Part shown: piece after piece, positions 1 through 10,527 of the stretch
Layout of the letters: each line of letters opens with the position of its first letter
Numbering within the stretch: position 1 is the first letter of the stretch
The notes under the pieces: model-generated
The model's input: only the letters and a program-made list of their open reading frames with translations
The model's database searches: none
What the model was told of the DNA's origin: nothing
Assembly: GCA_030549335.1 (NCBI GenBank)
Contig: CM060184.1
Span: 40,627,909 to 40,691,908, forward strand
DNA length: 64,000 nt
Direction of reading: 5' to 3'
From: Pontederia crassipes
Lineage: Eukaryota; Streptophyta; Magnoliopsida; Commelinales; Pontederiaceae
Position numbers and translations under genes: made by a program

Positions 1-505
1 TGGACGGCACAATCCAATATCATAGAACATCATACAATAATCATGAACTACCTAGAACATGCTTCAAGTCTAAATTCATGATTCTAGGAAGAATCTACCC
101 TAGTTCCATACCTCAAAGTTTCTGTTCGAGAAATTTTACTGTTGTCTTCTTCCTCTTCCTCTTCCTCTTCTTCCTCTTCCTCTGCCCGCTCCTCTCTGTT
201 CGTGTGCACGTTCGGCGTCGTCCGCGTCCTCCGGTGTGTCCCCTGTATGACGGCGGCCGTCAAGGACAAAGAAGAACGAAAAGGGCGCACGGAGAGGAGA
301 AACTAGGGCCGGCTTCGTGAGAAAACGAAAAGTAGATTTTCGTTTGTCTAGCCTCTTATTTATAAGGGAGAAATCTGAGTTTGGTTGGAAACCAACTTCT
401 CATAAAATCTGATATCAGATTATATCTTTTCCTTATTTGTTTTATCTCCCTTTACTTTTCCTTTTATTTCTTTTCTTTTCCCCCAATTAAATCTCGGGCG
501 TTACA
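1..505 (-). repeat. Partial 3' LTR of a minus-strand Ty3/gypsy element (cut by window start)
   Basis: Bases 1-505 match 5337-5901 base for base apart from scattered substitutions (about 92% by eye over the first 145 bases) and a shorter TTC tract. The copy ends at 505 in GGCGTTACA, the inverted form of a TGTAACGCC LTR start. Just to its right, read on the minus strand, comes the motif TTCGAGGACGAATTTTA and a purine run AAGGGG, the usual plant Ty3/gypsy end of the internal region. So this is the 3' LTR of an element running right to left, and its remainder lies beyond the window. Confidence 0.8.
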
Positions 506-3466
506 TCATAAACCCCTTAAAATAAAATTCGTCCTCGAATTTAGTCATCGGGTAGAAGTTTACTAAGAAGAAAAACTTCTTGATCATTTGTGCAATGGTA
601 CATCTCACAATTATAAAGACATTTGTTCATCATTGCTCCATCTTCGTCATCTTAAGGATAGAGTCCTTCCATCATTATATGCGTTAGGACAATGGGTCAT
701 TTTATAGTAATATACCTTAGGCAAAGGTCCTTTTTATCATATAATATTTTTTTCATCCTTTCTTCATCATATGGTTCATCTTTTCATTTTGCCTTTGCTA
801 TAATTGGGAATAAAAATCTACTTCAGTCAACACGTTGATGTGTTGCCATCTAAGTCATCCATATGTCAAATAAAGGGTTGCCTCATATGAGGGTGTAAAC
901 TCTTCTTTAAATAGGCTATGACAATCCTCGTTTCATCTTGCATCTTCCTTAACCTAACATCCTAACTTTCGGTTACAAGGGATCAATTAAGACATTTGGG
1001 AGCAAACTCCGCTCCAGATCATCATGAGAAAAACACATGATGATGACATCATTTGGACACATCTTGATTTCCGATCAAATCAATAATTTGGATCAAATGC
1101 CTTCTTAGGTAGGAAAAACCTTTAATACTACTTGATCATCAAGTTAATGATCTATCTACATCCGCCTTTAGTGGCATAAGTTTTCTATGGTGCCAGAGCT
1201 GTCTTCATCCTCTTTATATCAATTCGATTTTTCTTCACATGTTCATTTTGGCTATCACAGCTCTTTGGCACTTAATAATTTCGTTTCACCTTCTTGTAGG
1301 GTGGTCATCATGTAAATCATCATGTGGATCATTAAGATCGACAATGGCATAGCCTAGCATGGTGGGAGAAACTTATCATGAGGATCATTAGAAATCAAGT
1401 ACATCGATTTACAAAATCGATGATCATCACAAAGTGTCATTGAACATATATAATCCATCATCCTTAGCAGTCATCATCTTAATGGACACAATTGATTATA
1501 AATCCTATATTCATTGTACATGATCATAAAGATCATTAGGATTGACATTATTAGATAAAATTGTCATCCTAAGTAAGGCCATATTTATATAGAATCATTA
1601 ACATCATACATCATCTTTTCATAAGGTTTCTTATGCTCTACTTTTTCCCATTGACATGCTAGGTACTTAGAACATACCTTTGTACCTTAATGTTTCATGT
1701 CATTGCTAATTGTTTATCCTTATGCATATGTGTACTTCACAGATGAATCGCAACCTAGGCTTATGGTTACATCATTACACTTCTTTGTACTTTTCAATTG
1801 GATTGTAACCCAGGCTTATAACATTCATCTAATACTTCTTCTTATAAGACTTATTCCCTAATGGATCGTAACCTAGACTTATGTTATTCATCCAATATTA
1901 TTCTTTTTAGGGCTTCATCATTTTGGGCTTCATCATTTTGGATTTCACAAGCTTAGTTCTTTCATCATTTCATACGCAGCCTCATGAAGCCTAGCGAACA
2001 TCACTTGTGTCTGAGTGCATGTGTAACCGAGTTCATTTTACCAAAATAGTACTTCATGGAGAACTCAGAATCTTTCAAAAACATCATGTCATCTTCATTG
2101 TCACATATTAGGATAGTACTAAAAGGAAGCATACTTAAGATCGATGGATACTTCAAGATTTTTCTACACAAATTTAGACATAATTTGAACACAATGTTCA
2201 TAAGGGCTTAAAAGTTTGAGTAGTGTTCTCCAATGACATCACCCAATTTATAGTGACCATTCATTGCTAGGAAAAATTATCTTCATTACATCTTCTTCAG
2301 CAACGCGAAGCTGCTGGTACTCCATAGATCAACTTTGAATAACATCCTGACCTTAAATAGGTAATCTATACATGGTAATAGACACTTGTGTCTTATCTTG
2401 ATGGTTGTTTTGGTTAACATTTTGTAATCAATCTCTAACTTCGTAGAGTCATCATTCTTCTTTATAAAAAAAAATGGAACATTCTAAAAGTGAGACCCTC
2501 GGTCTCATAAATCTCTTATCTTAAAGTTATTAAATTTGACTCTTCAATTCATGTGTCATGGGGCCTTTGAAATTAGGATCATGCTTGAAAGGAGGTCGAT
2601 ATGACACTCAACTTTTAACTAAAACTTTTAGTTCAGTTGGGTCTTGATATCTATCTTCTTCTTCTTGCATAATATTTATACATCTTAGGAAGTAAGTCAA
2701 TTGACACTAAGAATTCCATCATAATTCTCCTAAGGATTCCTAATCGATGTGAAGAAAATATATTATCTTCCATCGTCATTTGTACCACAAGGACGTACTG
2801 TATGGTATGAAATTATTTTCATAGGTTCATCATCCTTAAAATAGCTTATGTCATACAAGGATCAATGGGCTCATTAAGAGCATTGTTCATCATCGTAGAT
2901 AATGGCAACATATGATTCAATAAGATTAATATTGGAACTATGTCAATCATCATCAATATAAGATCAATCTAGATCAATAACTTTAACTATGACCTCTGTT
3001 TGATGTGACCCTTCCCTAAACATCATCATAAAAATAAGACTTCTTTGATTGATCATCAAATCAATGATATAGAAGGGGATCACATATGAGATCAAGGATA
3101 GGTATTTGATCGAATCAATACTTCATCATCTTAGCAGGATGGATAGAGTAATTGTGATATGAAAATGATAAAAAGGCCATATGAGGCATGTCAGTTGTCA
3201 CATCCTGAGATGTTCTATACTCATAGAGTACTTCATAATCAAATATCATCATTAGAAAGTAATTTTAAAGATCAATAAGACACATAATAGCATAACCAAC
3301 TATCATGAGTCAAGAGTTGTCATCTTAATCGTTCAACTTATCGAAGAGGGACAAACTTACTTGACATAACTTCAGGTGGCGCGGTGACTGCTCGTGGCAC
3401 TTGCACATGGATCATACATCATACATTAGGACACGAGAATGGTCTAACTTTAGGCTCTGATACCTA
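506..3466 (-). pseudogene. Degenerate internal region of Ty3/gypsy element with RT remnant
   Basis: About 3 kb lies between the two LTRs, against roughly 5 kb for a full Ty3/gypsy interior, so parts are lost. On the minus strand, 2330-2620 still reads like the chromovirus reverse transcriptase N-terminal region: a PPFKHDPN/THELKSQ stretch for the usual PYRMAP..ELKELK block, then KKNDDSTKLEIDYKML for KKKDGSLRLCIDYRML, then KVDLWS for KIDLRSGYH. Stops and frame breaks run throughout and no long ORF survives. I could not place gag, integrase or a chromodomain with confidence. ATC/GAT-rich low-complexity sequence is spread through it. Confidence 0.65.
3451..3466 (-). other. Primer binding site (initiator Met tRNA type)
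   Basis: On the minus strand the sequence next to the LTR reads TAGGTATCAGAGCCTA, one change from the classic TGGTATCAGAGC complementary to initiator Met tRNA. It lies 2-3 bases inside the LTR border, which fixes the element's orientation (transcribed right to left) and marks 3469-5901 as its 5' LTR. Confidence 0.75.
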
Positions 3467-3468
3467 AT

Positions 3469-5901
3469 TATAACGCCCCCAAATTGCACTCCGCCACGTG
3501 GCAGACTACGCTTCGGAGATGCTACGGGTCATCCTTACGTGTACATCATATTGACAAAAAAGAGACTTGACTGGTCAACAGAATATCAATAAATGCGGAA
3601 TAACTAAATCATCATTAAGAATAAAGAGAGTAACATCATGAAATGCGGAAGACTTCCTCCATAGGAGTCCAAAGGAAAGCTAATACATCAAGTAATAAAA
3701 AGAAAGAAAAAGCTATCCATCATCTAAAAGACTCGATAACCATGTGCAGACACCTACGAGCTCGATCTGTCACCGTTGGCCACCATCATCATTAAGACCT
3801 TAGCCTACATTTAAGAACATGCAGGGGAGAAACCTCCCTATGAGTTTTACAACTCAGTATGGAAGTAAGATATAAATAATCATAAGATCATGATACTAGA
3901 CAAGAATCATAAAGACATCATCATCATCATAAAGAAGGAAAATAAACATCATCGTCATCATATGTATAACAGAGATCCTATAACTTGGCATATGGATAAG
4001 AAGTTGATAGATTGTCATCTTCTTGAGATCATAGGATTAAAGATCATGATAGATCAAAATAAATCATCATAGAGGAGGCAAAAGTCAATCATCATGATTA
4101 TGAGATCATCATCATATAAATAATCAGGAGAAATCATCGTATGAGCATAGATAATCATGAAGTGAATCATCTTCTTTAGTTCATATTAATAATAGATCAA
4201 GAGATCATGGAAAGATGTGGCAAGAGCCACTAATCATCATGAAGGGATTTTATTATTAATATGCTTCATCTTCTTCATCATCTTATTATTCATCTTTGAC
4301 TTATAGTGGGGCATATTTCAACTCACGGGGAGGCATGTCTCAACCCGTCCATTATCATCATCATAACTGGCAGAGTCAGCCCATAACTGACAGAAGTCAG
4401 TCCATAACTGTTCGAGGACAGACCATAACTGGTCGTCACCAGTCCATCTTAAAAAAAGCTCTTCATTTAACATTTTACGTCTTTTATCTTGCATCTTTTA
4501 ATTAAACAAATCATATTTCGATAAGAATTTTAAATCAAGATAAATGATATAATCATGGAGAGTAAATCAAGGATAAGGTCAACATCATCATCATCATACA
4601 TAGATCAAGATTAATCACATGGAGTAAGAATTAAGAAATCATAATCATATGCTTGATTAGGTCGGAACCCGGGCCGAGTAGGGAGAAACTCGTGCCGAGT
4701 AAATCGGTCATCATCTTTGGAAAAATCTGGGTAGAGCCCGGGCCGGGTTCGGGTTACACCCGGGCCGGGTCGGATCATCATCGAATCATACAGATTAAGA
4801 GTCCTAATCATCATCATCGTTACATAAGACTTAATTGGAGCTACAAGATAGGATCATGGAGATGAATCATATGTGCATAATATCTTAATCGTCATTATGA
4901 CTTAGATCGGGATTAAGCACATGAATCAGAGACCTAAACATCATAGCATCATCATAATTGATATCGGAACTCGGGCCGAGTCAGGCAGAACCCGGGCCGA
5001 GTTCATTGGAAATTGTTCTCGGGAAAACAAAGAACAGCCCGGGCCGGGTTCGGGTCACACCCGGGCCGGGTCGAGTTGTCTTCTTCTCGAAATCATCGTT
5101 TTGCTCGACTGCTCATCGTGCAAGGAACTCGGTATGGCTCATCTTCAACTCGGGCCAGGTTCGACCGATTTGCAGAACTCGAAGAGCGCGGCAATGGTGG
5201 ATCCGGGCCGTGTTCTTACGAACTCGGTCCGGAGAAGGACCTGCCCGGGCCGGGTTCCAGTGAACCCGAGCCGGGTTCTTCTTACGCAGCAACTGCGCAA
5301 GCTCACAATTCGCGTTCCGTTCGATTTTTCCGGCGATGGCCGACACAATCCAATATCATAGAACATCATACAATAACCAAGAACTACCTAGAACATGCTT
5401 CAACTCTAAATTCATGATTCTAGGAAGAACTTATCCTAATTTCATACCTCGAAGTTTCTGTTCGAGAAACTTTACTGTTGTCTTCTTCTTCTTCTTCTTC
5501 TTCTTCTTCTTCTTCTTCTTCTTCTTCTTCTTCTTCTTCTTCTTCTTCTTCTTCTTCTTCTTCCTCTTTCTCTTCCTCTGCCCGCTCCTCTCTGTTCGTG
5601 TGCACGTCCGGCGTCGTCCGCGTCCTCCGGTGTGTCCCCTATATGACGGTGATTGTCAGGGACAAGGAAGAACGAAAAGGGCGCACGTAGAGAAGAAATT
5701 AGGGCCGGCTTCGTGAGAAAATGAAAAGTAAATTTTCGTTTGGTCTGACCTCTTATTTATAAGGAAGAAATTTGAGTTTGGTTGGAAACCAATTCCTCGT
5801 AAAATCTGATTTCAGATTTTATCTTTTCCTTATTTATTTTATCTCCCTTTTCTTTTTCTTTTATTTCTTTTCTTTTCTCCAATTAAATATTAGGCGTTAC
5901 A
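3469..5901 (-). repeat. 5' LTR (about 2.43 kb) of minus-strand Ty3/gypsy element
   Basis: The LTR is bounded on the right by GGCGTTACA at 5901 and on the left by TATAACGCCCCC at 3469, which is the TGTAACGCC terminus with one change. The primer binding site is directly outside the left border. Three blocks are visible: an AT/ATC-rich part (about 3590-4650), a GC-rich part (4660-5330) in which the phrase CCCGGGCCGGGTTCGGGT followed by ACACCCGGGCCGGGT occurs at 4736-4772 and 5035-5073, and a 565-bp terminal part shared with bases 1-505. ORFs in the GC-rich part lie mainly antisense to the element and look incidental. Confidence 0.75.
5481..5562. repeat. (TTC)n microsatellite inside the LTR
   Basis: About 27 uninterrupted TTC units. 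The sister LTR has only a short TTC/TTCCTC mixture at about 150-185, so the tract expanded after the element inserted. It produces long poly-Phe, poly-Ser and poly-Glu open frames that are not genes. Confidence 0.95.
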
Positions 5902-7519
5902 TTGCAAATATGAATATTAAAGCTTTTAGGTTTAAGAAAAAAATACAAGGATAGGTAGTGAATATGCAAGTGAATTCTAATAGTTTAATGTAGAGGTTAT
6001 AGTTGGAGAGTGGAAAGTGAAAAAAAAAATTCAGAATTTAAAATGTGGCAGGTTCCAAGTGAAATTAATATCCTCAAACAAATTTACAACAAGTTCAGGA
6101 GATCTCTCATCTCGCCGTTGCCTTCCTACGGAAAGCACAATTTGTTATTTTTGATGCATTTTCCAGCTTCAAATTACTCGATGCTGATTTCTTTATTGCT
6201 ACCCATATTTCACATGCATATGTATGAATTAAGGATGCACATATTTTCTTTTTCAATCGATGACCATCATTGTTTAAAATTATATTAATTTGATATTCAA
6301 AATTATTAACATTTAATTAATTTGATGTTCGGAGAGAAAAAAATATGAATAAATTTTGATTAAAATGATGAATTTAAACCCATCTTATTTCCCAAACTTT
6401 TTAGATAGAGAGGAGCAACCCACCCCCTTTTCTTTTTCTCTGCCTGCTTTATGGCTCTCCTTTTCCCATCATCCTCCCTCTCCGCTGCTTGTCCCACTCG
6501 TCCTTCGCTCAGCTGCAGAAAGTGACAGACCCCACCACCATGAGGCAATGTCGACCACACCTTTGTGCTTTCTTCCCCTCGACGCCAATGTGCCAACCTT
6601 TGGAAGCAACTGTCTTTCTTTCTCTCTCACGAGCGCGCACGCAGCAGCAGTAGCAACAGTTAACATGCAGTGAAGCAGAAGCTTTACAGTACAGGCCCAC
6701 GTTAAGGTTTACAAGTAAATGTACTGCAGGGGAGAAGGCATCAGAGTCACCAAGTTCCGAAAACTTTTCATATTATGTAATGGCTTTTGCAAGGGAAAAT
6801 TGAAACAGGTGTTTACAAAAATGGAGAGTTTATTCATTATCATATGTTGTAAAGAATCCAAATGTTGAGTTTATTATTATATGCGTAGTACTAGTCTCAA
6901 ATTTTAGTACCTAGTGGAATAAGACTTTATTGTTGTTGTAGTACTAGTATCAAATTTTAAATCAATAGATTTTTAGTCAGCGTGCCTACTTGAATTAATG
7001 AAATTCAAACGACTCTTTTTTGTCTTGATTTAGGATAATTTTTTTTAATAAAACTAAATCGACCCCTTCAAATTAGGACTCCACCTAAAAAACATAACCC
7101 ATTTTTATTTATAAAAAATATTAATTCGATTAATTCATAAATCATCATTTTGTTATTATTAATATAATATTTTTTAATTAATTTAATATGTTGCTATCAA
7201 AATCTAATTTGATAGTTTAGAGAGAGATTATTTTTCTAAATAATTTTAGAATGAGCTTTAAAATTTTGACTAAAAGATAATGGGTGATTCTTTTGTTAAT
7301 CAATAAACTAATCCATCCCGAATCAGTTTCACGCTCAATCCCCTTTTGTCTTGATTTTTTAGGGCATGAAAGGAGTTCACTCATTGCCTTTGAAAAATAT
7401 GATTGAGGAGCTTTTAGAACGTGAAAAGACCAAATATTGCGCACACACTACTAATTTGATGCCTTAATATTATTGATTCCTCTGTTTGCCCGACCTCGTT
7501 GTCTCCATTGATTGGACGA
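5902..7519. other. Intergenic stretch, no gene recognised
   Basis: AT-rich sequence with one GC-balanced island at about 6410-6670. The island has short overlapping ORFs on both strands, none with a recognisable domain and none with plausible splice partners. The remainder (6700-7440) is simple A/T-rich DNA. Confidence 0.5.
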
Positions 7520-8245
7520 CAACTATATGGTTCGGTGTGAAACATTATGGGAGCTCCTACAGCGCCTCCCCACATTGAGCCATATCGCTAGTTTTTACCC
7601 TTCTACAAATACTTCTTGCCGCTTTTGCGGGAGTGCAACCTGAAACCATTTTGCACCTTTTGTTCCATTGTCTCTTTGCATAATCCATTTGGCACACCCT
7701 TCAGTCCAGCTTGACTATCAGTTCCACTTCTTCTCCTCTTGGAACATTGGCCACTAAAGGGATCTAACCTTGAGCCTCGGACAGAACTATTGCTTCTCGC
7801 CACTTTTGCCTACTACCTTTCAGGAATTTGGATAACTGAAATGATGCTCACTTCCTATCTAAGCATGCACATGTCGGTTTGATCTGGCATCGGGCGCTGT
7901 TAGAGCTGTCGTAGCCCAGTCCAGTTGAAATAGCCCCACAGTTCCTCAGCCATACAAAATATAATAAGATGCCTGATAATATAAAAGGAAGAATGTGAAG
8001 AGCTAATCCTTTTAGTTTCTCTCCACTTCTGCCGAGAGCCAACACAACTCGGGGCTGTTTGGCACTCATCGTTTTGTTCCGAGAATAAAAAATTTTGTTC
8101 TTGACGTATCCTTGCAGTGGGAGCAATATGGGAGCGGCCTTGTTCCTCGGTTGGGTTAGAACGTTTTTGCTCTTACTTTTGCCTTGTTCTTAGCATTAAT
8201 TATGTGGACCCCGCTGATCAATAAAATTGTCGTTTGATAAAAAAG
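7520..8245 (+). pseudogene. LINE (non-LTR retrotransposon) 3' remnant with RT zinc-binding domain
   Basis: At 7549-7655 the plus strand reads ELLQRLPTLSHIASF followed by CRFCG. After a one-base frame change it reads ETILHLLFHC, then an in-frame stop and SIWH. This is the zf-RVT block found near the C-terminus of plant LINE ORF2 proteins (CxxC, E(x)HL(x)HC, IW). Later fragments such as GLIWHRAL (about 7878) agree with the LINE tail. Frameshifts and stops make it non-functional. The A-rich end GATAAAAAAG near 8245 may be the remains of the poly(A) tail. Confidence 0.6.
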
Positions 8246-10109
8246 TTGGAATTAAGACATTGTTCTTCTCTTTATTCGTGTACCAAAATGCCCCCCTAGG
8301 GTTTCTTCTTTCTTTGGATGAGATCTGCTGCAGCTGGAGAGGACTAAGTATGAATAGATCTTGAGCTACCAGCCTGTGATCTTTTGACTCTTTTGAAGCT
8401 GATGTCTGCAGATTGTAAAGCTTTTCAAGATTTGCTGATGCAAAATCTCTCCTTCGAGTGCTGATCTCTGATTACTAATGCAGGGACAATACTGATCAGA
8501 AAGCTTCTTGACAGCAGCTCTTCTTTCTTTGTTGCATTTTTGTTGAATCTAGCTAGCTCACAATCTTGTTTCTGTAGGTACTAACAATGTTGTTTTTTAC
8601 ATGTCCTCACCTCTTGTTGGCAAGCACAGCAAATAGAAAGAAGAAAGGATGAGGAAACAGAGAAATAGCAAAGTTTTTCGAGCACCCAATAGTTCCAAAA
8701 AAACAACAAGAAATAGAGACGTCTCTCGTCCCAGACTTCTTTCCATTTATAATGTCTTTCTTTCAAGTTGCTATATGATGTCACATGATATTTACATTTC
8801 TATTACATGTCATATGTCAACTATATTTGTTGATGTGTACAATCTATCTTGTAATAAAATTCTTCAAGTATATTGATTTTTTTATATTTCTTCTAATTAT
8901 TGTCAATTGTTGATTATTTATAACAGGCGCTCATTGGTTGCTTAAAATTTGCTGACATCGTGCGCCTAAGGCCACTCTCCCAGGGAGCCTGTTCCTTTTT
9001 AGCTCTGCCTTGGTATTGATGAATCTTTTGCCAAGCCAAGGACATGAGGTGTTGTTTACCTCCTTCGAGCTGATTACTGGACAATTTATTTTTGCATGTG
9101 CTACCTCTTGTGTTGTTGCATCCCCCTTGAGGCGGAGGCCCACGATTTGCTCCTTGGCGTCTCTTATTATCTTGAGAAGTCTTTATCTTGCATTTGCATT
9201 CCTGGTTCAACTCCTGCACGACCATTCAAAGTGGCCTTGGCGCCTTCATGACATCCTCTCTGACATTTGGCTAATGCAAAGCAAAATTTCTAACTACACT
9301 GTTGAGCATTATTTTAGAGAAGCTATCTAGCTAGCTAATCATATGGCTTCTCTTATACGATCTACTTGTGGTCATTTTTTTGGTTAATCAATCTTTTGTC
9401 TCTCACTCCTCCGGAGCTTTCCATAATAGATAATACGTTTCTTTCAAAAAAAATATTGAGCATGTGGTTGACCAATGGTTGTATAGTAATGTTAAAGTTT
9501 GCTAAAATCTTTCATTTTTCTTTTCTTCTTCTTTTAGTGGAAAAGTTTGCTGACACAAAAAAATGCTCTGCCCTGTCCCAATTGAAAGCACATCCTCGAC
9601 TACGGATCTCACCTCAAAATAAAACCCAACTCGAATTCTTATCATGGCGTGTCATATTTTCTAGCGATGAATATAATTCTAGTATAATTCGTATTAAAGA
9701 AATGTCTTTATAAACTCCGTACGGTTGGATCTTTTTTATTTTTATCTAATAAAATTCTACATGATTTTAAATTCTTGATATATTCGTTGGTGCATAATTT
9801 CTCACGTATAAAAATCCTAATATTGAGAAAAGAAAAAATAGATCATCAACTTTTCAGACTGTTTTATCGCTTATATTTTTTACCTAACCGTGCATACATG
9901 GGATGGCAGCTCAAGTTGTAGCAACGAATTTGAATAACAAAATGCCCAAGTAGATATTCAAATTTGTGATACGTGCAATAAAAAGATCGAATCTAGAAAC
10001 AAAGATTTTTTGTTAGCAAGGTCCAATAATATAGGAAATATAAATCAGGGGACGGACATAAATCACAGCACTGCGAAGGGAATAGCCAGTACGTATCCAT
10101 TCCTACCTT
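8246..10109. other. Intergenic stretch downstream of the MAP kinase, unassigned
   Basis: A moderately GC-rich part (8930-9330) carries overlapping open frames of about 100 codons on both strands, none of which I recognise. A T-rich tail with CTTTCAAAAAAAAT near 9440 resembles a retroposon 3' end. The rest is AT-rich and featureless. I found no splice-consistent gene model. Confidence 0.4.
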
Positions 10110-10137
10110 GCATTCTCACCAAGCAAACTTGCTCAGT

Positions 10138-10143
10138 TTTATT
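10138..10143 (-). other. Candidate poly(A) signal of the MAP kinase gene
   Basis: AATAAA on the minus strand about 385 bases after the MAP kinase stop codon. This would give a 3'UTR of about 400 nt, a normal size. No other evidence for the transcript end is visible. Confidence 0.4.
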
Positions 10144-10527
10144 TGACATCTATATGCCACGGGGTTCGACATAACGAACCAAATGAGTGAAGTGCAAGAG
10201 TAAATCATTTCATCCACTTGACACTGCCGGCAATTTTACAATCCAACATGGAATCTCTACATGATGCAGACTGACACAGCAGTTCTGAGTTCCAAAGAAC
10301 GGCAGACTACAACTATCAGTTAATCTCCAATGCATCAGAAGACGAAGGGTAATACAAACATCAAAATCATTCAGAGGTCACTCAAAGTGCATAAATTTGA
10401 GTGTCTGGAAACATACATATTTACAGAAGCGGGATCATTAAGTTCTATTCAGAAGTACACACATAACATAGTTGATTTCATGCAGTATAACAAGCCTCGT
10501 ATCTGCTCTAAAAGAAAGCAATGAGTC

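Noticed and set aside
4921..5417. Open frames of 100-146 codons rich in Pro/Gly/Arg in the GC-rich LTR block
   Set aside because: They overlap in several frames and on both strands, most run antisense to the element, they follow from the repeated CCCGGGCCGGG phrases, and no domain is recognisable.
5336..5716. 126-codon frame with a long poly-Phe run, plus poly-Ser and poly-Glu frames
   Set aside because: Created by the TTC microsatellite.
6356..6700. Overlapping 60-105-codon frames on both strands
   Set aside because: No domain, no splice context and no frame preference; left as unassigned sequence.
9200..9225. GGTTCAACTCCTGCACGACC resembling a tRNA box B
   Set aside because: No box A at a suitable distance and no cloverleaf could be formed.
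8914..9330. 103-codon minus and 106-codon plus frames in the same place
   Set aside because: Mutually overlapping, no recognisable motif and no conserved gene structure; I could not decide between LINE debris and chance.
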